Below are positions 46,480-55,375 of a DNA stretch of 64,000 nucleotides, one piece after another. Below the pieces are notes generated by a model that made no database searches, had not been told where the DNA came from, and saw only the letters and a program-made list of their open reading frames with translations. The stretch is taken from positions 1,798,001 through 1,862,000 of the forward strand of contig NZ_JAXOJT010000001.1 of NCBI RefSeq assembly GCF_036663835.1, written 5' to 3'. Position numbers and translations under genes: made by a program. Source of the DNA: Sphingomonas sp. LT1P40. Lineage in GTDB: Bacteria > Pseudomonadota > Alphaproteobacteria > Sphingomonadales > Sphingomonadaceae. Each line of letters starts with the position of its first letter. The stretch's first letter is position 1.

Positions 46480-48141
46480 ATGCTGACCGCACTCTCTATC
46501 CGTGACGTGGTGCTGATCGAGGCGCTCGACCTCGATTTTCACGGCGGCCTTGGCGTGCTTACCGGCGAAACCGGGGCTGGCAAGTCGATCCTGCTCGATT
46601 CGCTGGGGCTGGCACTCGGCATGCGCGCCGACAGCGGCCTGGTGCGACAGGGCGCGGCACAGGCGGTGGTCACCGCCAGCTTCGATCTTGCCGACCCGGC
46701 ACCCGCTGCGGCGCTGCTCGCCGACAGCGGCCTCGACTTCGACACCAGCGAACCGCTTACCATCCGCCGCATCGTCAAGGCCGATGGCGGCAGCCGCGCC
46801 TTCGTCAACGACCAGCCGGCGTCCGCCGGCCTGCTCCGCGAACTCGGCACGCATCTGGTCGAAATTCACGGCCAACACGACGATCGCGGGCTGTTGAATC
46901 CACGCGGCCACCGCGCCCTGCTCGACACCTTCGGTCGCCTAAACATCGCCGCCGTCGCCACCGCACACCGCGTGCTGCGTATAGCCGAAGAGGCCCTGAC
47001 CACAGCCCGCGTAGAGCAGGAAACCGCCGCCCGCGACCGCGAATGGCTCGAACATGCCGTTGCCGAACTCACGGCGTTCGCCCCGGAACCCGGCGAGGAA
47101 GCGATACTCGCCGAACGTCGCGCGACGATGCAACGCGGCGAAAAAATCACCGGCGACCTGCAATCCATCGCCGACCTGCTCGACGGCAGCGACGGCGCGC
47201 TCACCCGCTTCCGTCAGGCCGCCCGCATCCTCGAACGCGTTGCGGAGGATCACCCCGCCCTCGCCGAATCGCTCGCTGCGCTCGACCGCGCGCTGATCGA
47301 GGGGGCCGTCGCCCAGGAAAAGGTCGACGAAGCCGCCGAAGCGCTTGCTTTCGATCCCGCCGCACTCGACGCCGACGAGACTCGTCTGTTCGACCTGCGC
47401 GCCCTTGCCCGCAAGCATCGCGCCCAGCCCGATGATCTCGCCGACCTCACCGAAACCCTTGCCGAACGCCTGTCGCGGATCGAGGGTGGCGAAGGCACCA
47501 TCGCCCGCCTCACCGCCGAACTCGCCACTGCCGAATCGGCCTATGTCGCCGCTGCCGAAACGCTTTCCGCCGCGCGCACTGCCGCCGCCGCACGCCTTGA
47601 CGCCGCCGTCGCGACCGAACTCGCCCCGCTCAAGCTCGACTCCGCCCGTTTTCGCACCGTCGTCGATCCGCTCCCGCGTGACGCATGGTCGGGCTCGGGC
47701 CGCGACCGCGTCGAATTCGAAGTCTCGACCAACCCCGGCGCGCCCTTCGCCCCGCTCATCAAGATTGCATCCGGTGGCGAACTCTCGCGCTTCATCCTCG
47801 CGCTGAAGGTCGCGCTCGCCGAAAAAGGCGGCGCAAACACGCTAATCTTCGACGAAATCGACCGCGGCGTCGGCGGCGCAGTCGCCAGCGCGATCGGCGA
47901 ACGCCTGTCCCGCCTTGCGACTGGGACGCAACTCCTCGTCGTCACGCACAGCCCCCAGGTCGCAGCGCGCGGGAGTCATCATCTGCTGATCGCCAAGAGC
48001 CATGACGGCCTCGTCACCCGCACCGGCGTCCGCGCGCTCGATGAAGCCGCCCGCCGCGAAGAAATCGCCCGCATGCTCTCCGGCGCGACGGTTACCGACG
48101 AAGCGCGCGCGCAGGCCGAACGACTGCTTGAGGCGGCGTGA
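46480..48141 (+). CDS. recN: DNA repair protein RecN
   Basis: 553 residues, SMC-like ATPase. Walker A GETGAGKS (29-36), two coiled-coil stretches (~150-360, with a break), ABC signature region SGGELSRFILALK (~430) and Walker B LIFDEIDRGVGG (~455). It acts early in double-strand break repair with RecA. No SOS box (GTTC-N7-GTTC) was seen upstream. It is followed by an M23 protein with GTGA overlap. Confidence 0.95.
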   Translation: MLTALSIRDVVLIEALDLDFHGGLGVLTGETGAGKSILLDSLGLALGMRADSGLVRQGAAQAVVTASFDLADPAPAAALLADSGLDFDTSEPLTIRRIVKADGGSRAFVNDQPASAGLLRELGTHLVEIHGQHDDRGLLNPRGHRALLDTFGRLNIAAVATAHRVLRIAEEALTTARVEQETAARDREWLEHAVAELTAFAPEPGEEAILAERRATMQRGEKITGDLQSIADLLDGSDGALTRFRQAARILERVAEDHPALAESLAALDRALIEGAVAQEKVDEAAEALAFDPAALDADETRLFDLRALARKHRAQPDDLADLTETLAERLSRIEGGEGTIARLTAELATAESAYVAAAETLSAARTAAAARLDAAVATELAPLKLDSARFRTVVDPLPRDAWSGSGRDRVEFEVSTNPGAPFAPLIKIASGGELSRFILALKVALAEKGGANTLIFDEIDRGVGGAVASAIGERLSRLATGTQLLVVTHSPQVAARGSHHLLIAKSHDGLVTRTGVRALDEAARREEIARMLSGATVTDEARAQAERLLEAA

Positions 48142-49217
48142 AGCCCAGCCTGCCCATCATCGCGCTGGCAATCGTCGCGCCCGTCTCAGCGCAGATGCCC
48201 GTCGCTCTGGAACTAACGCTTCCTGCCCCGCCCGCTTTGGTGACGCGATCGGACGGCGCGCAGATCGCGTATGAGGTTCGCGTCGGCAATCTCCACCACC
48301 AGCCGATCCGTCTGCGGTCGCTGGAGATCGTTACTGCCGATGGCCGGACGCTCCAGCGCTACGAAGGTGAGAAACTCTCGGCGCTGATCGGCGGCCAATG
48401 GGTCGCCGACGATGCCGACCGCAGTTTGATCCCGCCGGGCAGCCGCGCCTTGCTGTTCGTGAATCAGCCGGTTTCAGGACCGCTTTCCGGGATTCGTCAG
48501 CGCGTCGCCTACACGATTGGCGAACGCGCGCCCGTGACGGTCGAAACGCCGATCAGTCCGATCACCGCTGCGCCGCGCCCGTTCGGCCCGCCCCTGCGCG
48601 GCGGTCCGTGGACCGCGGTCTATGCACCAACGCTCGAATTCGGACACCGCCGCTACATTTATGCCATCGGTGGCACCCCGCGCATTCCCGGCCGCTTCGC
48701 AGTCGACTTCTTCAACGCCAACCGCGACGCCAAACAGCAGCATTACGCCGCCGACCCCGGCTTCGGTGCCGAGGTGCTGGCGGTCGCCGATGGCCGTATC
48801 GTCGCCGCCCGCGACGATTTCACCGATCCCGACCGCCGCGATCCGGACGCGCGCATCGATCCCGAAAACGCCGCCGGCAACTATGTTGCGCTCGACATCG
48901 GCGGCGGACGGACGGTGTTCTACGAGCATCTGAAGCGGGGCCTTGCCGTCAAACGCGGCGATCGCGTCCGCCGCGGCCAGCTAATCGGGCGCGTCGGTGC
49001 CACCGGGCAAGTGGGCGGTACCCACCTCCATTTCCACGTCGCCGACGCCAATTCGCCGCTTGGTGCCGAAGGCCTGCCGTTTGCGTTCGACGGCTTCGAC
49101 CAAATCGGCAGCTATTCCTCGATCGACGCAGTGTTCGCGTCGAAATGGCAGGCAACACCATTGCGCCGCATCACCGCCGCGATACCGGCGCCCAACATCG
49201 TCGTCCGCTTCCGCTGA
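48138..49217 (+). CDS. M23 (LytM-type) peptidase-domain protein, exported
   Basis: 359 residues; GTG start overlapping recN. N-terminal signal peptide (MKPSLPIIALAIVAPVSA), a beta-sandwich-like domain ~25-135, then the M23 fold ~175-325. The second zinc motif HLHFHV (~296-301) is intact, but the first His of the HxxxD motif is replaced: IPGRFAVDFF has Arg where His is expected. The enzyme may be inactive (an amidase activator like EnvC/NlpD) or use other ligands. It probably acts on or near peptidoglycan in the periplasm. Confidence 0.85.
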   Translation: MKPSLPIIALAIVAPVSAQMPVALELTLPAPPALVTRSDGAQIAYEVRVGNLHHQPIRLRSLEIVTADGRTLQRYEGEKLSALIGGQWVADDADRSLIPPGSRALLFVNQPVSGPLSGIRQRVAYTIGERAPVTVETPISPITAAPRPFGPPLRGGPWTAVYAPTLEFGHRRYIYAIGGTPRIPGRFAVDFFNANRDAKQQHYAADPGFGAEVLAVADGRIVAARDDFTDPDRRDPDARIDPENAAGNYVALDIGGGRTVFYEHLKRGLAVKRGDRVRRGQLIGRVGATGQVGGTHLHFHVADANSPLGAEGLPFAFDGFDQIGSYSSIDAVFASKWQATPLRRITAAIPAPNIVVRFR

Positions 49218-49778
49218 CTATTTCGCCTTGGCCGGCACCGTCCAGAAATACACCATCCGTCCGTTCACCTCGCGCTCCTGCTCCGGCACCCAGTCGCCCA
49301 TGCGAAAGGCGTGGCTGACGATCCGCGTCCCCGGCTTCAGTTCGGCGAGCAGCTTGGGCCGCAATTTCTCGTTCAGCGTGTCGAGCAAGTACAGCGTCAC
49401 CACTGTCGCATCGCTGAAATCGCTCTTGAACAGATCGGCTTGCTTGAACGTCACTTCATCGGTCACGCCCGCCGCCTTGGCGTTCGCCTTCGCCTCCACG
49501 ATGCGCTGCGGGTCGATGTCGATCCCCGTCGCGCGCACCTTCGCTCGCTTCGCGGCAGCGATCGGGATGCGCCCGTCGCCCGATCCCAGATCGTAGAGCA
49601 CATCGCCATCCTTCACCTGCGCCATGTCGAGCATCGCCTCGACCACTTCGGGCGGGGTGGGGACATAGATCACGTCGGGCGTGCGGTTCTGTGTCGCGGG
49701 AACCGGGGTCAAGGCGGGCGGCGGCGTCACTGCGCTGCCCGCCAGCACCAGCGCGGTGGCGGTGAGGATCAACTTCAT
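49218..49778 (-). CDS. Exported or anchored SAM-dependent methyltransferase
   Basis: 186 residues. N-terminal hydrophobic stretch (MKLILTATALVLAGSAV) looks like a signal peptide, unusual for a methyltransferase. Then TPPEVVEAMLDMAQVKDGDV, SAM motif I DLGSGDGRIPIAAA (~67-80) and ATGIDIDP motif II. Starts as ATGA overlap with the APC transporter stop; GAGGAG lies upstream. Substrate unknown; homologues of this secreted-looking type occur in many proteobacteria. Confidence 0.82.
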   Translation of the reverse strand: MKLILTATALVLAGSAVTPPPALTPVPATQNRTPDVIYVPTPPEVVEAMLDMAQVKDGDVLYDLGSGDGRIPIAAAKRAKVRATGIDIDPQRIVEAKANAKAAGVTDEVTFKQADLFKSDFSDATVVTLYLLDTLNEKLRPKLLAELKPGTRIVSHAFRMGDWVPEQEREVNGRMVYFWTVPAKAK

Positions 49779-51094
49779 TGAGAAAACTCCTCTTCGGGCT
49801 TCAGGAACAGGAGCAGGACAACGCCCACTCCCAACACAGCAACCCCCGCAAATGCCCCCCACCCGGTATAAGCCAGACTCGACCATAGCAGATATGCCGT
49901 CGTCGCACAGAAGATCGCGGGCAGCACCGGATAGAGCGGCACACGATACGGCCGCGCCACATCCGGATAACGCCGCCGCAACACGAACAAGGCGATGCCG
50001 GTTAACAGCAGAAAGAACCAGAATACCGGCGCGGTATATTCCACAGCCATCTGAAACCCGTCGCGCGCAAGCCCGCCCGCGACCACCAACGTCAACGCGA
50101 TCACGCCCTGCGCGACCAGTGCATTGCCCGGCGTATCGCGCCGCAAATCCCACACCCCCAGCCAACTCAGCGCACCGACTCGCCGCCCCAGTGCCGCAGC
50201 CGTCCGCCCGCCGGTAATCGCAGTGGCATTGGCACTGGTCAGCGCCGCCACCGCGATCGCCGCGCTAATCGCTGCCGCGCCACCATCGCCCAATGCGCGC
50301 CGCATTACCTCTGCCGCCACTGCATCCGACCCGGCCATGCCCGCCAGCCCCAGCGAATTGAGCGCGGCAAGATTCATCAGCACATAGAGCAACGTCACCA
50401 GCGCCAGCCCCGCGCTCATGATCGCCGCGATCCGCTTCGGCGGTGCCTTCATCTCGGCGGATACGTACACCGCCTCGCTCCACCCACCATAGGCCAGCAG
50501 CACGAACACCATCATCAAGCCCACTGACCCGCCATCGGTGACCGGCGCGGGTGCGGCCCCGGCGGGCGCAACCATGAAGCCCGCGACGATGATCGCCACC
50601 AACCCGAGCACCTCGACCAGCGTCAGCCATTTCTGCGTCGCAGCGCCCCAGCGCACGCCCAGCCAGTTAACCGCGCTCACCGCCACCACCGCCAGCCCGG
50701 CCCAGATCGACGGCCCGACATCACCCAGCGGCAGCAGAATTTGCAGATAATCGCCGACGATAAACGACAGCAGCGCCAGCGATCCCGTCTGGATCACCGC
50801 CAGCCGCGCCCATGCGTAAAGAAACGCCAGCCGCTCGCCATAGGCACGGCTCAGGAAATGATAATCGCCACCCATATGCGGCCACGCCGCCGCCATCTCG
50901 GCATAGCAGAGCGCCCCGGCGATCGAGAGCAGCCCGCCGACCACCCATGCCGCGATCATCGTCGTCGCATCGGGCGCGACTCCGGCGACCAGAGCAGGCG
51001 TGCGGAAAATCCCCGCGCCGATCACGATGCCGACGGTCAGCGCAAACACATCCAGATCGCCCAGCGTGCGGCGCGGAAGTGCCGATCGGCTCAT
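49775..51094 (-). CDS. APC-family amino acid permease
   Basis: 439 residues, about 12 TM helices. TM1 has the unwound glycine motif VGIVIGAGIFRTPAL (22-36), TM6 holds VLLAYGGWSEAVYVSAEMK (~195-213), a common APC substrate-site pattern, and TM3 region WPHMGGDYHFLSRAYGE. It resembles the LAT/SteT type of amino acid exchangers. Its substrate is unknown. Starts 25 bases after the winged-helix gene. Confidence 0.88.
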   Translation of the reverse strand: MSRSALPRRTLGDLDVFALTVGIVIGAGIFRTPALVAGVAPDATTMIAAWVVGGLLSIAGALCYAEMAAAWPHMGGDYHFLSRAYGERLAFLYAWARLAVIQTGSLALLSFIVGDYLQILLPLGDVGPSIWAGLAVVAVSAVNWLGVRWGAATQKWLTLVEVLGLVAIIVAGFMVAPAGAAPAPVTDGGSVGLMMVFVLLAYGGWSEAVYVSAEMKAPPKRIAAIMSAGLALVTLLYVLMNLAALNSLGLAGMAGSDAVAAEVMRRALGDGGAAAISAAIAVAALTSANATAITGGRTAAALGRRVGALSWLGVWDLRRDTPGNALVAQGVIALTLVVAGGLARDGFQMAVEYTAPVFWFFLLLTGIALFVLRRRYPDVARPYRVPLYPVLPAIFCATTAYLLWSSLAYTGWGAFAGVAVLGVGVVLLLFLKPEEEFSQ

Positions 51095-51119
51095 CGGGCG
51101 TTCGACATAATCAGCATTT

Positions 51120-51413
51120 CTATTCGATCAGCTTGCCGAGCGCCTCAAGATAGGCGGCGAACGCCTTGCGCCCCTTTGCGGTGATGCGGGCGCGGGTCAG
51201 CGGCTTGCGGCCTAGAAAACTCTTTTCGATTTTGATAAATTCCGCCTCCTCCAGCTTGCGCAAATGGACTGACAAATTGCCCTGCGTCGCCTTCAGCAAT
51301 TCCTTCAGCTCGTTGAAATCGGCGGCATCCGCATCGGCAAGATAGGCCATGATCCCCAGCCGCATGCGGCCGTGGATCACGTCGTCAATCTGTCCGATGT
51401 CGAACCCGCTCAT
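51120..51413 (-). CDS. Winged-helix transcriptional regulator (DUF2087/HTH-type, MarR-like)
   Basis: 97 residues. A single winged helix: DDVIHGRMRLGIMAYLADAD (~10-29), FNELKELLKATQGNLSVHLRKLEEAEFI, wing KSFLGRKPLTRARITAKGRK. This fits the small MarR-like family often paired with a membrane protein gene. Starts 5 bases after the stop of such a gene. No strong Shine-Dalgarno, so coupling is likely. The longer open frame to 51923 is antisense noise. Confidence 0.83.
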   Translation of the reverse strand: MSGFDIGQIDDVIHGRMRLGIMAYLADADAADFNELKELLKATQGNLSVHLRKLEEAEFIKIEKSFLGRKPLTRARITAKGRKAFAAYLEALGKLIE

Positions 51414-51418
51414 CGCTG

Positions 51419-52036
51419 TCAGTCGTCGCGCGCGCTTCGCATCAGCACCCAGCCGGGTAGTGCCATCAGCAGCAGCAACGCGGTGCCGATCAGCAGCAGG
51501 AACAGATCGACCCGCTGGAGACTGAGCGCGGCGAGGAAAGCGGTGACGAACCAACCGATCGACACCAGCCCGATCCAGCCACGGCGGCGGATCGCAAAGG
51601 CGATATACCAGACTGCCCCCTGCACCACGCACACCATCAGCGGGTGAAGCAGCCAGATCCCCATATTCTGCTCGCGCCAGGCGAGATAACCGAAGATCGC
51701 GGCGGTGGTCATGGCGGCAAGGCCGGAGCTTCCGAACGCCGCGTTGAGCGCGCGCATCGCCATGCCGTGCGGTGCGGCATTGCCATTGCGCCGCATCAGC
51801 CAGACGATTGCCCCCAGAAAGATCAATGTTGGCAGGAACCCCGCCGTCAGATGCACGGCATCGGGCGCCCGCCAGCCGCTGACAAGGATCAGCCACTGAA
51901 CGACGCACTGGATGCCGTAACACAGCCCGCCCGCCAGCAGGACTTGCCCCAGCGAAGACTGGATCGAACCGCTCTCGCTCACCAGCGCGCGGACGAAGGC
52001 AAGATCGTCACGCGCGCTTTCGGCCGGATCGGTCAT
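51419..52036 (-). CDS. Polytopic membrane protein paired with the winged-helix gene
   Basis: 205 residues, ~6 hydrophobic segments after an acidic cytoplasmic N-terminus (ESARDDLAFVRALVSESG). No enzyme motif seen. It sits between the acyltransferase (4-base overlap) and the winged-helix regulator (5 bases). I infer a membrane sensor or anti-regulator role from neighbourhood only. Confidence 0.72.
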   Translation of the reverse strand: MTDPAESARDDLAFVRALVSESGSIQSSLGQVLLAGGLCYGIQCVVQWLILVSGWRAPDAVHLTAGFLPTLIFLGAIVWLMRRNGNAAPHGMAMRALNAAFGSSGLAAMTTAAIFGYLAWREQNMGIWLLHPLMVCVVQGAVWYIAFAIRRRGWIGLVSIGWFVTAFLAALSLQRVDLFLLLIGTALLLLMALPGWVLMRSARDD

Positions 52037-53256
52037 GCGGTCTGAGCCTCCATCGCCGGTTTCGCTGCGGTCCGGGAATAGGCCCGCCCGTTAAGCCAGC
52101 GGCCCACAAAGCTGCGCCGCACCAGCAGGTGATAGCTGGCGAGCAGGATAAGGGAAGCGCCCGTCACGACGATTGCGAATTTGACGAGCACCGGCAGCGC
52201 GAGCGGGAACACCGCCACCTGAAGCGCCATCACCACCGGCAGATGGAGGAGATAGATCCAGTAGGACGCATCGGCGAGGTAACGGACCCAGCGGCGTTCG
52301 GCATCGAGGAAACGGATCGCCGCGCCGAGCAGCCCCAGCGTCCACGCCCAGCTGGCAATCATATAGGCACCGGCGAGCAGGATGCGGGTCATCGGATCGG
52401 CCTCCGTTCCGAAAAAAGGCATTCCGGCACGGCTCCACAATATCCAGCCGGAGAGCAGCACGGCACCGGCAAGATGAATCGCCCAGCCGCGCGCCAGCCG
52501 CTCGAGCAACAGCGGCTGGCGATGCAGCAGCCACCCCGCAAAGAACGCGGTCGCATAGGCCGCCAGCGCCGCCTTGTTCGGGATCAGGCCCATGTCGGGG
52601 GTCGGAATGCCTGCGGCCGGCACCCAGCCCGGTGAACTGGCCAGCGCCAGAAAGCCGGGAATGGCCAGCAACACGCAGGCCGCGCCATAGCTCACCGCGT
52701 TGGCCAGTGCCGGATCGACGATCCGCTCGGCGACCCATCCCTTGCGGTCGATCAGTCGCGCAACACCGCGCACCGCCAGCGCCGCGAGATAGAGCCAGGT
52801 CAGCAGGTACAGGAACCACAAATGCGTCAGCGGAAACGTGCCGACCGTCAGCGGCGGAGGCGGTGGCGAATCAGTGGGCAACGCACCCCCGTTCATCGCC
52901 GCCGCGCCCCATACAAAGGCGGCAATCGCGCCCGCCAGGATCAGCGGCCAGAAGACGAGCAACGGCCCGACGATGCGCTTGCCCCGGTCGCGGACGAACC
53001 CGGCAGTGCCGCGACGTTCGAGCAACATGCGGCCAAAGAATCCGGCAATCACGAAGAACAACGTCATCCGAAACATGTGCGAAACGATGAAGAACCCGCC
53101 CAGCACCGGATCGGCGGCATCGCGCACCACCCAGATTTGCGGTCCGGGCAGGAAACTCAGACTGGCGTGAAATCCCACGCCCAGCAAAAGCGCGCCGCCA
53201 CGTACCGCGTCCAGCGCATGCAGCCGGCCGGGCTGCGACTCGGTTCTGTCCACCAC
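52033..53256 (-). CDS. Acyltransferase-3 family membrane protein (OpgC-like)
   Basis: 407 residues with ~10 TM helices. Begins with the family motif RLHALDAVRGGALLLGVGFHAS (first R-x-x-x-D..R..A..H, with LDAVRG and H25-type His), then FRMTLFFVIAGFFGRML. It resembles glucan/sugar O-acyltransferases such as OpgC/MdoC. It probably acetylates or succinylates a periplasmic glycan. It heads the minus-strand cluster. Confidence 0.85.
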   Translation of the reverse strand: MVDRTESQPGRLHALDAVRGGALLLGVGFHASLSFLPGPQIWVVRDAADPVLGGFFIVSHMFRMTLFFVIAGFFGRMLLERRGTAGFVRDRGKRIVGPLLVFWPLILAGAIAAFVWGAAAMNGGALPTDSPPPPPLTVGTFPLTHLWFLYLLTWLYLAALAVRGVARLIDRKGWVAERIVDPALANAVSYGAACVLLAIPGFLALASSPGWVPAAGIPTPDMGLIPNKAALAAYATAFFAGWLLHRQPLLLERLARGWAIHLAGAVLLSGWILWSRAGMPFFGTEADPMTRILLAGAYMIASWAWTLGLLGAAIRFLDAERRWVRYLADASYWIYLLHLPVVMALQVAVFPLALPVLVKFAIVVTGASLILLASYHLLVRRSFVGRWLNGRAYSRTAAKPAMEAQTA

Positions 53257-53312
53257 GATTCTCCTTCAGCGCCGCAACGACGGCAGACGCTGAATACAGC
53301 ATATTGTTTGTT

Positions 53313-53330
53313 ATACAAACTGGTTTGTAT
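53313..53330. promoter_or_regulatory. Perfect 18-bp palindrome in the divergent promoter
   Basis: ATACAAAC-TG-GTTTGTAT lies between the acyltransferase gene (start 53256) and the DUF885 gene (start 53413). Shape and size match TetR-type operators. The base composition is clearly more AT-rich than its surroundings, as expected for a promoter. No TetR gene is in view. Confidence 0.7.
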
Positions 53331-53412
53331 TCACTCTTTCGTAGTGCGACGACGGTTGCACATCGGCGGGCGGCGCGTGATAATCGTGGCAACACGGATC
53401 GGGAGGAACAAA

Positions 53413-55170
53413 ATGCGCAACTTTTTGAGGTGGGTCGCCACCGCAGCGTTGATCGCCTCTGCGCCAGCAGCGGCCTCCCCCTCGGATGATTTTAAGGCAG
53501 TGCTGGCGGAGCATTGGGCGTTGTTCGCGAAGAACAGCCCCGTCTATGCCTCGATGGTCGGTGTTCGCGATTACGACACCGAAATCGGCGAGTTCAGCCT
53601 CGAAGCAGCCGATCGTCGCGCGCAGGAAAACAGCGCCCTGCTAAAGAAACTCGACGCGATTCCCGATGGCGGTCTCAGCGTTGCAGACCGCACCAGCAAG
53701 GCAATCCTGCGCCGCATGATCGCCGAGGATATCGAAGAGAATCGCTTCGGCCAGCGCATGGTCACGTTCTCCAGCTATTCCTCCCCGTGGCAGAATGTCG
53801 CCGGACTGGGCGATCAGCTGCCGTTTCGCAGCAAGGTCGACTACGCTAATTATCTGACGCGTCTCGAAAAATTCCCCGCCGCGAACAACGTGCTGCTCGC
53901 GATCACGGCGCGCGGCGTGAAAGAGGGCTATGTCCAACCCTGCGTCGCGGTCAGCGGCATCGAGAAATCCATTCGCGGCGTCGTCGTCACCGACGTCACC
54001 AAATCGCGCATCTACGCGCCCTTCGCCGGGGCCAAGCCGGCCGACGCGACCGACACCGAATGGGCGGCGCTGACGGATCGCGCGGACAGGCTTATCACCA
54101 CCAGCCTCAACCCCGCTTTCACCAAGGCGGCGGACTATATGGTCCGCGACTATCTGCCCAAATGCACGCAGAAGGTCGGCGTCTCGAACCAGCCGCGCGG
54201 TGCCGAATATTATGCGCTGCAGATCCGTCGCCAGACCACCACGACGCTGACCGCCGACCAGATCCACAAGATCGGCCTGAGCGAAGTCGCCCGCATCCGC
54301 ACCGAAATGGATGCCGTCAGCAAAAAGACTGGCTTCCCGACGCGCGAGGCTTTCGTGAAGGACCTGCGCACCAACCCGAAATATTACGCGAAGACGCCCG
54401 AGGAACTGATGGAAGTCGCCTCGCGCCTCGCCAAGACGATCGACGGCAAGATGCCCGGCCTGTTCACGCGCCTGCCGCGCCTGCCCTATGGCGTGAAGGA
54501 AATCCCAGCCGAGATCGCCGAAGGCACGACCACCGCCTATTATAATCCGGGCAGCCCTGACAACGGCATCGCCGGCTTCTATTTCGTCAACACGTCGAAG
54601 CTCGACCAGCGCCCGCTGTACGAAATGCCCGCGCTGACCTCGCACGAAGCAGCTCCCGGCCACCATCACCAGCTCGCCCTTCAACAGGAACAGGACCTCC
54701 CCTTGTTCCGCCGCCACCTCGCCGGCTTCACCGCTTTTGTCGAAGGCTGGGGGCTCTACTCGGAGCGGCTCGGCATCGAGATGGGGCTGTACGACACGCC
54801 CGAAAAGGAAATGGGCCGGCTCAGCTACGAAATGTGGCGCGCTACCCGGCTGGTGGTCGATACGGGCATCCATTCAAAGGGGTGGACGAAGGCGCAGGCA
54901 GTCCAGTTCATGCTCGACAACACCGCGCTCTCCGCCGCGAACATCGACGCAGAGGTGAACCGCTATATCAGCTGGCCGGGTCAGGCGCTGGGCTACAAGC
55001 TGGGCGAGCTGAAAATCCGCGAACTGCGTGCCAAAGCGGAAAAGTCGCTTGGCCCCAAATTCGACCTCCGCCATTTCCACGATGCAGTGCTCGGCCAAGG
55101 CGCCGTCCCGCTCGACGTCCTCGAAGCGCAGATCGACACCTGGATCACGGCGGAGAAGGCGAAGGGGTGA
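53413..55170 (+). CDS. DUF885 family exported metalloprotein (putative peptidase)
   Basis: 585 residues. Signal peptide (MRNFLRWVATAALIASAPAAA), then a largely helical DUF885 domain. The putative zinc motif is HEAAPGHH (His411, Glu412, His417), the HExxPGH signature of this family, with a downstream EGWGLYSERLG segment containing the likely third ligand Glu. Probably a periplasmic gluzincin-like peptidase. GGGAGGA stands 6 bases before the ATG, ruling out the longer in-frame start at 52822. Divergent from the acyltransferase across a palindrome. Confidence 0.9.
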   Translation: MRNFLRWVATAALIASAPAAASPSDDFKAVLAEHWALFAKNSPVYASMVGVRDYDTEIGEFSLEAADRRAQENSALLKKLDAIPDGGLSVADRTSKAILRRMIAEDIEENRFGQRMVTFSSYSSPWQNVAGLGDQLPFRSKVDYANYLTRLEKFPAANNVLLAITARGVKEGYVQPCVAVSGIEKSIRGVVVTDVTKSRIYAPFAGAKPADATDTEWAALTDRADRLITTSLNPAFTKAADYMVRDYLPKCTQKVGVSNQPRGAEYYALQIRRQTTTTLTADQIHKIGLSEVARIRTEMDAVSKKTGFPTREAFVKDLRTNPKYYAKTPEELMEVASRLAKTIDGKMPGLFTRLPRLPYGVKEIPAEIAEGTTTAYYNPGSPDNGIAGFYFVNTSKLDQRPLYEMPALTSHEAAPGHHHQLALQQEQDLPLFRRHLAGFTAFVEGWGLYSERLGIEMGLYDTPEKEMGRLSYEMWRATRLVVDTGIHSKGWTKAQAVQFMLDNTALSAANIDAEVNRYISWPGQALGYKLGELKIRELRAKAEKSLGPKFDLRHFHDAVLGQGAVPLDVLEAQIDTWITAEKAKG

Positions 55171-55178
55171 AAAACATA

Positions 55179-55299
55179 TCCTCCCCCGCCAGGGGGAGGT
55201 GGCACGCGCAGCGTGACGGAGGGGGAGGACGCACATCGCTAATGTTCTGGAATCCTCCCCCTCCGTCGCTTCGCGCCACCTCCCCCTTGCGGGGGAGGA
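55179..55299. repeat. Nested palindromic element of CTCCCCC hairpins
   Basis: The segment 55179-55229 and the reverse complement of 55253-55299 are nearly identical, each with its own hairpin (CCTCCCCC..GGGGGAGG). It lies in the gap before the lipoprotein gene. Similar CTCCCC hairpins are at 15899 and 41140. Confidence 0.85.
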
Positions 55300-55375
55300 T
55301 AAATCGACAAACACATCCCCAACGCTTCCTTAACCCCGTCCTGTCATGACGCTTTCCCAAATGTGGAGCGTGATT

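Noticed and set aside
53641..54873. 410-codon minus-strand frame opposite the DUF885 gene
   Set aside because: Antisense shadow; no motifs, and the DUF885 frame has a signal peptide and HExxPGH.
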